A stretch of DNA of 64,000 nt from Piper betle (lineage: Eukaryota; Streptophyta; Magnoliopsida; Piperales; Piperaceae): assembly GCA_033002965.1 (NCBI GenBank), contig JAURVB010008873.1:1-64000 (forward strand). The letters run 5' to 3'. Each line of letters begins with the position of its first letter. Position 1 is the stretch's first letter. The position numbers and the translations under genes were made by a program. The notes below the pieces were generated by a model. It saw nothing but the letters and a program-made list of their open reading frames with translations, was not told the DNA's origin and searched no databases. Positions 35,121-47,000 of the stretch are shown here, piece after piece.

Positions 35121-38096
35121 ATGGGAGGGGAAGAGATGGGCTTCTCTTCCGGAGTGGTGGGGGAGGAGAAGGGAGTCGGCCTCTATCCGATTTACTTCGG
35201 TGTTTCGTGCGCGTTTGCGGCAGTTCAGATGCTGGCAGAGAAGGACGGCCATTTGGCGGAGACGATGCTGCGGGGGAGCGCCCAGCTTCTGGGTTTGCTG
35301 GTGTGGAAAGCCGGAGGTGGGGGAGGGATGGAGGAAAGGTCCGAGCTTGTTGAGAAGGTGAGGAAGGCGGAGTTGGAGGTTGCGGACCTGAGGAGGAGGA
35401 GGAACGAGGACGCCAAGGCCAATGAGAAGGTGGTGAGCATCTTCGCCGGCCAGGAGCAGAGCTGGATTTGCGAGAAGAGGAGGCTGCGGCTCCAAATCCA
35501 AGCGCTCGCCAATGAGCTCCGGCTGGTTGATGCCAAGAACAAGCAGTTGGTGGCGATCGTGACCGAGAGGGTCAAAGAGAAGGAGGAGGAGTTGGAGGAG
35601 GAAGTCCGGAAGAGGAGCGAGCTTGAAGAGCAGCTGCAGATGGCGGAGATGGGGGTGGAAGACATGAGGGAGGCAATGAAGAAGGATGCCCAAGAGCATC
35701 TCTCCGAGATTTGGAAGCACAAGACTGCTGTCATCGAGCTGGTGTCGAACCAGCGTCGGTTGGAGGCGGAGATGGGGAGAGCTATCAGAGAAGCACAAGC
35801 TGCCAACAAGCAGTTGGAGGAGGTGGTGGAGCAGAAGCAGGAGTCCGATGAAATGGTGAAGAAGGTCTCGAAAGAGCTGGGTAAGCTCCAGAAAGATGCA
35901 GAGCAAAAAGATAGGATCCTGTCTGCAATGTTGAGGAAATCTAAGTTGGACACCTCGGAGAAGCATGTTCTGCTCAAGGAGGTGAAGATATCAATGGCTA
36001 GGAGGAAGCAGGCCGAGCTTGAGACGGAGAGGTGGAAGGGTGGCCGTTGTGAAGCGAGGAATGAGAAGGTTTTGAGAGGGTTTTGGGGGGTGGAGAAAGT
36101 TTCAGAACAGCTAAATCAATGGAGGTGAGTGGATCAACTTCTGGCGATTCTCAGTTTTCTCAAGGAAGTGGATTGATTGCAAAAGCTCCGGTGCTGGGAA
36201 GTTTGGGGCCTGATCAGAGGAAGGAGCCTGGAAACAACGTTTTAAGGAGAACCAGTGATGGATTACATGGAGAAAATGGTATGGTTTCAATTTGTGTTGG
36301 GTTCTTCTCGTGATATTGTTTGATCAATTATACAGTTGGTGATAGAAAGTGTAGGTATATTTTCTTAGTTGAGTTCAATGAGTTGGTCATTCTTCTGTTG
36401 TCTATCTGATAATTTGAATCCACAGAGAGCAACTGTAATGTTTCAGATTGTATAATTCTTTTGATTTCGTCTTTATGAATGACATTACAGCTGATCTTAA
36501 GGAATTAGAAGATTGTTTCAGATTTTACATTTCTTTTTGATTTTTCTTTATGAAATGATATTGCAGCTGATCTTAAGGAATTAGAAGATTGGGTGAGAAG
36601 GGAAGTAGAAAAATTTACCTCTATCATTGAGCAAAGACATTATGAAGAGATTGATGCATTTGCACAGCAGATGAGACTAAAAGATGAGAAAATAGAGGAT
36701 TGCCGATGGCAGCTGTTGAGCAAGGAACTGGAAACGAAACGGCTAGAGTCTCAAATTGAAGACGTAGATATAAATCTATCACGCATCAAAGAAGAGAATG
36801 CGAAATTGGATGCCCTTCTTATGGAGAAGGAGCAGGAGCTTAGATCATTGGAAGAGAAATTTAGCTTGCATCTCCAACTTTGCAAGAAAGGCAAATCAGG
36901 GCCTAAGTTTCAGTGTGTAGACCCTGTTGCTTTATGGTCAGAAGTGAAGATTGTAAAGAAGAAATCAAAGGAAAAAATTGAACAAGAACCAAATATTGAG
37001 AATGACCAGGCAAATAAGGATCTAGAAACTGGATGCAATGAGAGGGCTCATCCTGATGAATCTACAGTGGTGGAAGTATGCCAAGAATCCTTGAAAGAAC
37101 TTACGATTGCTGAAAATTCTTGCGAGATAGAACCGGAGGAAGAAGCATCGAGTTCCCAAGTGCCAGAAGAAGAGAAACAAATTATTCTGGATCCATGTCA
37201 TGTTCAAGGAGGATCACCAAGCAGTTCTCAGGAAGAATCAGAGATAGATTTGAAGTTGACATCAGAAGAGAACTGTTTTACAAAAAGCATTCTCCCATGA
37301 AAATGGATCTTCATGCTCTTGGAATCTCTTACAAAATTAAAAGACTGAATCAACAGCTTCTTTTGTTGGAAAAGACAGCTGGAAGTCATGTCTTCAAAAA
37401 ACCTAGTAATGAAGATGAGAAGGCAAATGACAAATCAGAGAGAGATGAGCAGCTCCGGCAGCAGATGAAAGAGTTCTTTCAAATAATCTCATTCCTTACT
37501 AGGCAAGTGAGAAGATACCAAACTCTTGAAGAAAAGGTTGATGGCTTATGCCAGAAGATGGTAAGAGATCTCCTATGCCATGTTTTACTATTGTGCTTGA
37601 AATGCAACACTAAAGGAGAATTGCAATCAACATAATCAATCAGAAGAGCACATCTTTACAATTTATTGTGTCATGACTGTCATTTTTTGCCGAAAATTCT
37701 GTAGTGTAAATTTTACTTTCTTGTAGTCTAACATATGTTTCTTTGCAGCAGGAAACCGGTTGGAATGCGGAGAGTAGGGATGGAGACAATCACCAATCTA
37801 AGAAAGAAGTTGAAACACTAACACACTTCTTGGAAGAAACATTTCAACTTCAGAGGTATATGGTTGCAACAGGACAGAAGTTGATGGAAATTCAGTGTAA
37901 AATTGCAAGTAGAAGCTTTCTTGGTGGTTTTGAAGGTATAGAAGAATATGAAGGCTTTAATATGAAACAGTTTTCAGACAACATAAAAAAGCTTTTTGGG
38001 GATGTTCAAAGAGGATTGGAAATTCGAATATCCAAGATTATCGGTGATCTTGAGGGGACATTGGCCTGTGAAGGCATCTTGCAATTGAGAAGCTAA
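35121..38096 (+). CDS. Plant coiled-coil protein (myosin-heavy-chain-like), two frameshifts
   Basis: Three exons: 35121-36278, 36567-37560 and 37749-38096. After correction the product is about 833 residues. It begins MGGEEMGFSSG with a short hydrophobic LYPIYFGVSCAFAAVQML segment (about 22-40). Long heptad-rich coiled coils follow (about 70-330 and 390-480), then a conserved-looking MDLHALGISYKIKRLNQQLL block and a C-terminal LFGDVQRGLEIRISKIIGDLEG segment. Exact function is not recognised; such proteins are often annotated as myosin-like or transport-related without experiment. Two single-base deletions are needed. The first lies between about 36000 and 36120 (best site the G6 run 36085-36090), because VSGSTSGDSQF continues in another frame past QWR-stop. 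The second is near the A5 run about 37279-37283, just before KHSPMKMDLHALG. Splice phases then agree. Confidence 0.78.
36441..36591 (+). repeat. 75/76-bp tandem duplication spanning a 3' splice site
   Basis: Unit 1 (36441-36515) and unit 2 (36516-36591) both run from TTTCAGATT through a T-rich tract and ACAG/GCAG acceptor to CTGATCTTAAGGAATTAG and GAAGATTG. The duplication copied the branch/polypyrimidine region, the acceptor and the first 25 bases of exon 2. The downstream acceptor (36566) gives the conserved frame; the upstream one (36490) leads to TGA within about 50 bases. Confidence 0.85.
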
Positions 38097-39651
38097 TTGT
38101 CACTTGTTTTGTGTAATTATGATGTTTTTCACTCTTACAATGACCATGAGAAATATTGTAAATTCTTCTGCTGAGTTTGTAAAAGAAGAAAGGCTTTTTG
38201 CCTCTGCTTTCACTGTTGCAACAAAATTCAATATTTCTTTGTTTTGCCGTTTTTCTCATAATACTATTTTTCTTAGATTATTACACTCGCCTATCTGCTT
38301 TTAAAGGTGGAAACTTAGAAACAGAAAAAATGGAGCCTGGAGAGTATCATCCTTACATAACATGTATTCACAAAACATATTTTCAGTAAGGATGAATGAG
38401 TAGAACCAATTAATGTGGGTCTTTTCATTGTAAATAAATTATTTCCTGTTAAGATTGTATGTATTCCCAACATTCCATGTTTGATGTGATACTTGATGAG
38501 AAAACAGCCCTGATCTTCAATACCAAGCTGAGAAATGTAGTTAAAATTTGACTAAACAAACGTAAGTTTTGTATACACACATCTTTCCTATGTTTTGTGT
38601 AACTTTCAAAAATCTTTTTCAGCCCACTTTTGTTTCTTCCACTTGTTTAACATGAAGCCCAAAAAGAACTGTCACTAATGGAACACACCAAGCTTTATAC
38701 TCTATAACATTGCCAGACTATAGGGGTTTGATTCTCATTGCTGGAGTTGTTTGTACATCACAAATACCAGAGGTTTTGTGTGGAATTAATGATTTTGTGT
38801 TTATATGGATGGACTGAGGTCATAGTTATAGGATTCTACTTGATTTCCTTTTTTTCTTTCTGGTTATAAGGCGATTCTACTTTGATTAACAAATATTAAA
38901 AAGTGTAATGCTGATAGTTGACATCCAATAAAAAAACTTTGTTCCTTTGATTAGGTTCCAGCAGATAATCTCATTAGGATGTGGCCGAGGATGATTTGTC
39001 TGTTACTTCATGACTTGTAGCTTCAAATCTAATTGATTGCCATCATACTCTTACCAAAGTTTGAGCTGTTGAATTCTTGAAGAACACTTCTGCTATTCTA
39101 ATATCAGCTAAAAAAGGTCATCTGTTGATGGGTCTTGCAGATCGTCTGAAATACAATAGAATTTTTATCACTGCTGCTACCAACACTTCTCTAATCCTGT
39201 TGCCATCATAAAATTGGGAACTCTTTGACAAAATGTGGTGGCCTAATGTGGCTACTTATATGGAAATAGCCGGGAGCACATCTCTGTAAGCAGCCAAGTT
39301 CTAATTCTGGGGATCGGGTGTTAGTTGAAGTGGTCAATTTTGCCGGCCAAAAGCTCGGTTATATTTCTACAGTTCATGGGTAATCCCTGTGGTGGTGAGA
39401 GCTGCTGGTTACGTGTGGATATAGGCATGTACAACTTCAGTAAGATTGTCAAGACCAAAGAAAAAGTATAAGTAGAGCACAGAGAATCACAGGATGCAAC
39501 ATTTTTGGGCATACAATAACTTTGTAGAGTAAGAACGTTAACAAGCTTATCGTCAAAATTAGTCATTGTTCATGTGAATAGAGATTTCAGATCTTTGACT
39601 TGAATGCTATTTATCTCGAGTATACTTTTCATGAAGTGTTGAAAGAAAAAG

Positions 39652-39823
39652 CTATCAAGAGAAGACTAACAAAAGTCCCTCCTTAGCAGCAGGACGTAAA
39701 GATTATCAAGAGAAGACTAACAAAAGGTCCCTCCTTAGCAGAAGAACGTACACTTGTCCAACTAAACTGAGAAGACTAGCAAAAGGTCCCTCCTTGGCAG
39801 AAGAACGTACACTTGTCCAACTT
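39652..39823. repeat. Three-copy minisatellite, unit about 50-67 bp
   Basis: Units start near 39652, 39702 and 39769. All contain GAGAAGACTARCAAAAG and GTCCCTCCTTRGCAG; the second and third also share AAGAACGTACACTTGTCCAAC. This is a recent local expansion. Confidence 0.85.
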
Positions 39824-40500
39824 AACTATGTATTATTTTTGTAAGGAGAAATATACAACCATTCACAAGCATCCTATGGACACTTGGTCCCTGATAGTTT
39901 GATATAGTTCATTGGTATATGTACATGAATTAGATCAGTTTTTATGAAGAAGAAAACAAACAAAACTTATTTGACTCCATTAGAGCTCTTGAAGTGGTTA
40001 TCTTAAAGGGTTGGCTGCATTGGATCTATTGATTATTCATACCCTTTGAACAATTTCTCATGATCATGAAGAGCCTCCTGATATGAATGCAAACATGATC
40101 AGGTTGGTTTTTCTGTCACCCAAAAACAATCTGTTGGCATGTTTACTTACTGGTTTAGTCGGAGAGAAAACTGATGAATGAGGACCTGTCCGAAAGGTGT
40201 GAACTCTGAACTCTGACATCTCATGCATTAGGCCTCTATGTGCTCGGTATACTGGGAAAAAAACTCATTCAACCATTAAAAAAGAAAGTGAGGCTTGTAG
40301 AAAAACCAACCTAATTTCTTCTACATATATACCGTTTCTTTCATCAAAGATAGAACATCTTTTTTACCTCCAAAACAGTCATTATTGGCGTCTTTTTGTA
40401 TTCTACATAACCTGTTTGTCCCTCTTCTTGAAAGAAAAAAACCTTTGTCACGTAAAACTATCTGAAGATGCCGGCCACCCAAACCAAGTTGGTTCACGAG

Positions 40501-40502
<2 letters not shown>

Positions 40503-40540
<38 letters not shown>
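40503..40540. repeat. (AT)n microsatellite
   Basis: About 19 uninterrupted AT units. Confidence 0.9.
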
Positions 40541-40542
<2 letters not shown>

Positions 40543-42379
40543 GTCTTGAACGCATGCTCTATATTTTAGAGTCTATCACTTTTACTTATCATATTTTTCT
40601 TATTCTTCCACGTGATACCAGAAGGATATTGAAAACTTTTACTTGTGAATGAAACAATTTTAACAAAAAAATTGTCTTTAAATTTATTAAAACTATAATT
40701 TTAAATATTATACCGATTATCACATCGAATTTATGCCTAGGGTATTTTTGGTTCAATTGAGTGAATAGGGTTCAACCAAATTTTAAAATTATAGAAAAAA
40801 TTATTCAATATTAAAAATATATCTATTTGTCAATATTTTATTAAATATCAGTTAAAATAATATAATTTTCAATTAAAAATTATATTTTATAAAAATTTTA
40901 TATTAAAAAACCGGGTATGATTAAAATGGTGAAAAGACCTAAAAAAATTGTACTAAATTTGAAGACCTTATTGAGTGGCACGACACGATACTTAAAACTA
41001 TGATCGGAATCAACTTGATTTGGCTTAACATCGAAACTAATTTAATTAAACACAAATCAAATTCGAGCAAGGGAATGTATAGCTCGAACTCGTCTCGAGA
41101 TATATAATTATGTAATTTACTAAACGCGAATAAATTAGTTTTAGAGAAAATTGAACATGACCCCTAATTACAGGTCTAATAAAAATCCAGTTGGAAAAGT
41201 ATTGGGGCGGAATATTACTAAATCAATCATTCTCTAAATTCTATACTTACTTGTCTCAATCAGTCAACTTAATCTATAGATTATTAGGTTAACTTCATTT
41301 ATTTTTAGCCTTTTGGCTCGAGCGTTTTTTACTAATGTAAGGTTTTTCTTAAACCCAGTTATTAAATGAATAAAAACCATCATGACTATAACATAAATCA
41401 ATCAGTTATCTCAAAACTGATGATGGGGATTATCTCTGAATGTTCTCTAACATCGATCAATCCCACTTAAGTCCATACAAGGTAAATATTGAAGTGATAT
41501 AGCAAGCCTGTGGTATCACTTGTTTGATCGATATAAATCACTTAAATTAATGATGTTAAAAAATAATTATAATAATTAAATTAATATCTTCTCGTTTACA
41601 TAATTTATACTTATAAAGGCGGTGAATTTACTGTAGCACTTATTACTAACAATTATCTCTCTCTCTATATATATATATACCCTACGTCAAATTGCAGAAC
41701 AAACATGTTTAGCTCCATGTCTTCGTTTTGAAGATGTCTTATCTAAGTTATCTCACTACTTTGTTGTTATATTATATATAAATAAATATAACTAATTATA
41801 ATTAAATTTATTAGTATATATATATATATATAGATTATCTTAACAAGGGTCGATAATATTTCTGTCTCAAATTTTTAATCTGAATCATTCGATTATAAGG
41901 ATGACCCAAATTTGATCAAAAAATAAAATACCCTCACCACTACCATCATTTAGTACGTAATTAATAATAATATTTATTTATAATTTTAAATGTATTTTGA
42001 ATAAACAATTGATATTTTATATATTATTATTATATTATTTTATCGAGTCAAATGCGAGTACGAGTCAATTTTAAATCTAATTCGAGTTATAATTATATTA
42101 AATTAAGTCAAATATTATCTTATTTAATACGGGTAAAATTGGAATTCCGAATCCAGGATTATAAACAGAGTCAAATCAAACGGAGTCAAGCCTACCACAA
42201 AATGGTCACGTTGTTAACAGCCATAAACACGTTAATGCGAATAGTCACCGGGACAACTCCTCCACATGTACACAGCTCACGACTTTTCGTTTGCACCCAT
42301 TACCACTCTCTGCATCATTCGTACGCATAAATCCCAAGCCATAGCTGAAACAAACTACAAAAGTATATACATAAATATT

Positions 42380-42402
42380 ATATATATATATATATATATA
42401 TA
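42380..42402. repeat. (AT)n microsatellite
   Basis: About 11 AT units, roughly 80 bp upstream of the next start codon. Confidence 0.85.
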
Positions 42403-42484
42403 TGCAAACTACAAAATGTATATTATATGGTTTCCATTTCTCGTGATTGAGAGCGTCTCTTCCTCTTCAAACTCTTCAAAAACC

Positions 42485-44056
42485 ATGGAAGAAGAAGAGT
42501 ACCAGTTGGGAGGGAGCAGTGCAACCACCATTACACCCAAGCTCTCCTTCTTCGCGCTCCCCATGCAGACGTCTCCGGAGCCGGCAGGGACGCTTACGCC
42601 GCCCCTCCGGACGGCCGGCTCCGTCCCCTTCCTCTGGGAAGAAGCCCCGGCAAGCCGAGGCTAACGGTGCAGCAGTTCGAGATGAAGGCTGCTTCCAACA
42701 AGGGCCTCGACCTGCCTCCCCGGCTGCAGTCGTCCCCGACCACTGTGCTCGACGGCCCCGACGTGGCCCGCACCCTCTCCTTCTCCTTCTACCGGGAGAT
42801 CAGCCCCGAGAAGAGGTTTGGCGGGCTGTGGGGAGGAGAGGGTGTAGGGTGAAGGGGAGGAGCATGGACTTTGATGAGCGTCGTACTGGGTATGCTTCCA
42901 TGGTGTTTCCCGCCCATGCTCTTCCTTCTTCCTCTGTTTCTGAAGCAGGGGATGATGCCACCAAGGTGAAGATCACCAGGAGTAAGAGGAGGGGCAGCTT
43001 GCTCAGTATTTCTCATGTCACCAGCCATTTCTGGGTCAGTTCTTTGTTCTTCACTCCATCTTCATCTCTAGCTAACTCTGTTTTTTTTTCTTCGCCAATT
43101 TTTCTTCAATGTTCTTGCAATGTTTGTTCTGTTTTTTTCTTTAAGTTTAACAAATTGATGCTTATGTTGTTTTGTTTACCAATTGATTATTTTTTTTTTG
43201 ACGGGGGGCGGGAGGAGGGGGTAGATTGTGTTAGTGTTGTCTGTGTGTGAATAAATCTGATTGTGAGTTGGACGGTTGGAAGTAATTGCTTGAGGAAGAT
43301 GAGCTTAGCTGTTTCCCTTTCAACGATGGCGCTGTACAGTGAGCACGCCATATGACTTTTGGCTCCTTGTGTAAATAATTCCAAAACACCTTGCATGATG
43401 GGCATACACTCAACTTGAGACTTTCCAAAGCTCATGCCAATCTTATTTAATACCTGAAAATTATAATTCTACATGCGTTTTTCTTTTTTTATTGTAGAAA
43501 GCTACAACTGATCTTCTACTTTATCAGTGCAAATACACACCAGAAAGAAAATTTGTGGTGTATATATTTGTTTGTGTTTGATTTGTTGAATTTGACACTT
43601 CATCTGTCATTTTAGCCACCAAATATTAGATTGGTAAATTGGAATATGTTCTACCATAAGAGAGTAGTTCTATTCAGTTATCACTACCCACTGCAACAAC
43701 CCAATTTATATCAAGCATTAAGACACTTCCAATATGTGCTAGTTTAATTCATAAATGTTTCGTTTTCTCCAAGGGAGACAGATGGAACACATCCAATTTC
43801 TGTACCTTACATACTAACAGCTGTTTGGCCATGCATCTTTTGTTCTCCAATTGTAACACTCACACTTCTTCCTGATCTAGTTGAATCTATTACAGTGAAT
43901 TTCTTTTCTCTGTTGCTGTTGTCTTCTTACATTGGTAGTAGGTGGGAAAAGTGTCTATTATCTTCTGTGTCCTCGCAGGCTACTATTTTTGGAGGCTTCA
44001 AGCAGGTGGTCCCATGGCGGGGTAGGAAATTGAAAAAGGAAGGGCCGGTGATGTGA
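42485..44056 (+). CDS. Small plant protein with VPFxWEExPGKPR-like motif (DUF688-like), two frameshifts
   Basis: Two exons: 42485-43034 and 43979-44056, joined in phase 0 (TGG|GTCAGT to GCAG|GCTACT). The start AACCATGGAA is a good Kozak context. The N-terminus MEEEEYQLGGSS leads to KLSFFALP, TLTPPLRTAGSVPFLWEEAPG-KPR, then LDLPPRL, ARTLSFSFYRE and, in another frame, SMDFDERRTG and SLLSISHVTSHFW; exon 2 adds IFGGFKQVVPWRGRK. The VPFxWEExPGxPR and KQVVPWR motifs occur in uncharacterised plant proteins annotated as DUF688 or hydroxyproline-rich; function is unknown. Two deletions of one base are required: at GG 42649-42650 (APGKPR expected, frame otherwise reads ASRG-stop) and between about 42790 and 42860. 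The corrected length is about 209 residues. Family assignment is moderate; the splice and frame logic is firmer. Confidence 0.72.
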
Positions 44057-47000
44057 GCCATATCTGTAGAACTTACACAGTCAAGCCTTTCCAACGATCA
44101 CTTACTCAACGCAGCTACCTCATCGTTGAATTCTTTGTAAAGAGACATAAGGAAGGTAGAAGGAATAATAAGCTGGCCGTTTGGCTGGTTTTTAGGAGCT
44201 TGGACAGCACAAATGTTGTTACTGGGTCACATATAATTCACATCAATATGCATGTAATGGCGTGTTTATGATTTGACTCTTCTATTTTTCTTTCTGACCT
44301 GGGTGCTTGCATTTGGCTTTTGTGATTGTCTATATTCCAATCTTTTGACAAAAGCATCTATATATAATTGTGAATTTATAATTATATATTCATTCATTAG
44401 TTGTGAAGGGAAATAACCACAAAGTACTCTAGTCGAATTGCTTACCACACTGTAAACCACTCACAACAGCAGTGGCAGGGAAGAATATACAGTTACCTTA
44501 GCTGGGTGGATTAGGTGAAAACGTGTTTATAAATGTGTAATTGAGCCTTGACAATGCAACTAGTCCGTAATTATCATTTTTCTTCCTATTCAGAAATGCT
44601 TCCGAGTGGGTATGATGAAAGGCCTGCACATAAAAGTCTCACCCACCATGCTCTTTTCTCTTAATTAACAATTGAAAGCTTAGAGAATCCTTAATCTATG
44701 GTAAACTCATTTATTGACAGAAAATATCAGCCTGTTCTGAACTTTTTTCTCTTAATTAACTAGGAGATGGTTTGAGCTCTTTATTTGGAGGTGGACATTA
44801 GGAATACACAAAGGACATGGATGGGGCCGGGGGGCGAGGCCACAGTGCTTGTCTTATACAGTTGATACTGCATAGCCATTGAGAGTTCCCACATGTTCAA
44901 AGCTGTTTCGCCTTAAAACAGACCTTCCCATGTTGTCTCAACTCTCATCGCAATATGCACACAAATCACTGCTAAAATAAAGTGCTCGTTGTGCTTCACT
45001 TGTGTTACAGGACTAGCGGGGCAAGCAGTTGTTGTGTCCTTGCATAGAATTGCATGGATGGGAGGGATGAGACGTGTAGGCATGCAATAAAATTTGCACT
45101 GGAAGGGTGAGCATCAAGATAAGCTGACAACATAAAACAGGTTTGTGAATCTGTGATTGAGTCTTGAAATGATGGGCCGATTTTAGTGTGAAGTTAGCTC
45201 TATCCACGGCCCAGCACATCAAAAAACGCAGCCCACTTCCAATACAACCAATGGACGACGTTTCATAGTCATCTTTCTTATCAAGTGGGGAAATATGTCG
45301 TTGACTGTGTTTTGGTTGCTAATTTAAAAAGATAAGTCATTTGTAAACCGCACAAATCAACGTCGGGTTATGGACCACCAGTACGCAGATGATGCTAATT
45401 GTCAACTTCCGGCACCAGTCTGACTTTGACATATAAGTATCCACATCAACTCCCCTCAAAATAAAAACAAATGAAACTAATTAACGTATATACTGTATAT
45501 TTTGGGGATGAATAGAAATGATGTATTATCATATTGATTAATATACAAACATATTCATAAGATTAAGAAATCACTTTTTGTTGTGCCTTATGATGATTTA
45601 CATTATCGTAAATTGATGATTTACATCTTATAAGCGGAGTAAATCTCCCTCGGTGATGCCAACTGATTTTATATGCACATTTTGCTATTAATGAAATCCC
45701 CAAAAATTAAGCTTCAACGAATCCATGAGAAGTGATTCAATTTTTTTATCGGTTTGCATGTAGACCAAAGATCTTGAGTAATCGATCTAACAAAACAACT
45801 CAAAAAATAAAGGAGTATTTTAATTTTTTACCATAAAATAAAAAAATTCTTTTTTTCACATATATATAATTGTGGGGCTGTATCGATTACACAAGAAGGT
45901 AAATCAGCTACATTAAAATTACCATTTAGAGGTCCCTTTGATACTTAAAAATTGCTCATCAACGGTCGAACAAGTGGGTAATGTTGAGGTAAACCAACTC
46001 AAAAATGACGTTAAAAAGGAAAGGGTGTAGTGGTTTAAAACATCAGAGCAACGGTTCTATAGCTTAGTTAAGTAGAGCACCTCTTTTACATGCACGCCAA
46101 TACTTTTTAGGGAAAGAATTCAAAATTTATCAAATCTCCTCAAGTAGGATTCGAACCTAAAAACTTTTTATAATTTTTTTAAAAGTATTTTAGCATTTTT
46201 CACGAATTGGTAAATATTTTCTCATCTTTTTTTTCATGCAAATGAAATATCTTAATTTTCAAAAATATCTATTTACAAAAACATAAACAATCTACTTGCA
46301 TTCTGACCTGAATATCATAACTAGAACTTTTTTTTCAAATTAAGTATGATTCATAAAGTTAAGCTTTGATATAAGTCTGGTTATGCTCACACGTTTAGGG
46401 TTGGAGGTTCCTTCGTGTCCGGGTTCATAATGCCAACTTATTATATATTTTGATACTAAACGAATCAAAAAAAAGAATGTTTAGGAGGCGGCTATGAATA
46501 AGAAATTAAATGGTTTTTATCGTTGATAGTTTGGGCTAATTAGTCAAATATATTTACGGCGGTGAAAAGTGGTAAAAATTTTGATGGTGCCCAACATATT
46601 TTATTATCATATATGATGAAACTCCCTAGATTAGTTCCATCCACCAAGATTATGTATCACAGCTTTCCACGTTGAATATCATACAAAACATGCGACCATT
46701 AATCTGCAAATATTGTTAGTTCTTCTAACCAAAAGAACCAAAGCTGTTACATGACACACAAGGAAGCCATTATTGTCACCAGAAAAGCTACCTCCAACTC
46801 CCAAGATGAGACTTTTCACCTTTCTCATCTAACCCAGATATAATAAATAACAAGTAGAAGGTGGTATTTCTACTTTTCAATCTGGGAGAACCATTGATGG
46901 AACTTGCGGACAACCATCTTGTTTATAGGCAAACATAAATTTGTTACTTGGCACTTCACACGTATCAATGCCCACCTAAAACCATTAGTCTCGGACTCAA

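Larger units (their letters stand above)
38097..42484. other. Intergenic spacer with tandem repeats
   Basis: No gene recognised. It contains a minisatellite (39652-39823) and AT microsatellites. The first part includes the 3' UTR of the coiled-coil gene. Confidence 0.4.

Noticed and set aside
34968..35977. Minus-strand open frames of 332 and 250 codons
   Set aside because: They are antisense shadows of exon 1 of the coiled-coil gene. Their Leu/Ser-rich composition is what the reverse of a Glu/Lys/Arg-rich coiled coil gives, and no domain is visible.
30640..42402. CRISPR-like array or other prokaryotic system in repeat-rich spacers
   Set aside because: Repeats are microsatellites and plain tandem duplications with no unique spacers, and the window is plant nuclear DNA.
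46053..46090. Functional nuclear tRNA-Val
   Set aside because: Only the 5' half of a tRNA is present, followed by intron-like sequence. No acceptor-stem partner follows, so it is a relic.
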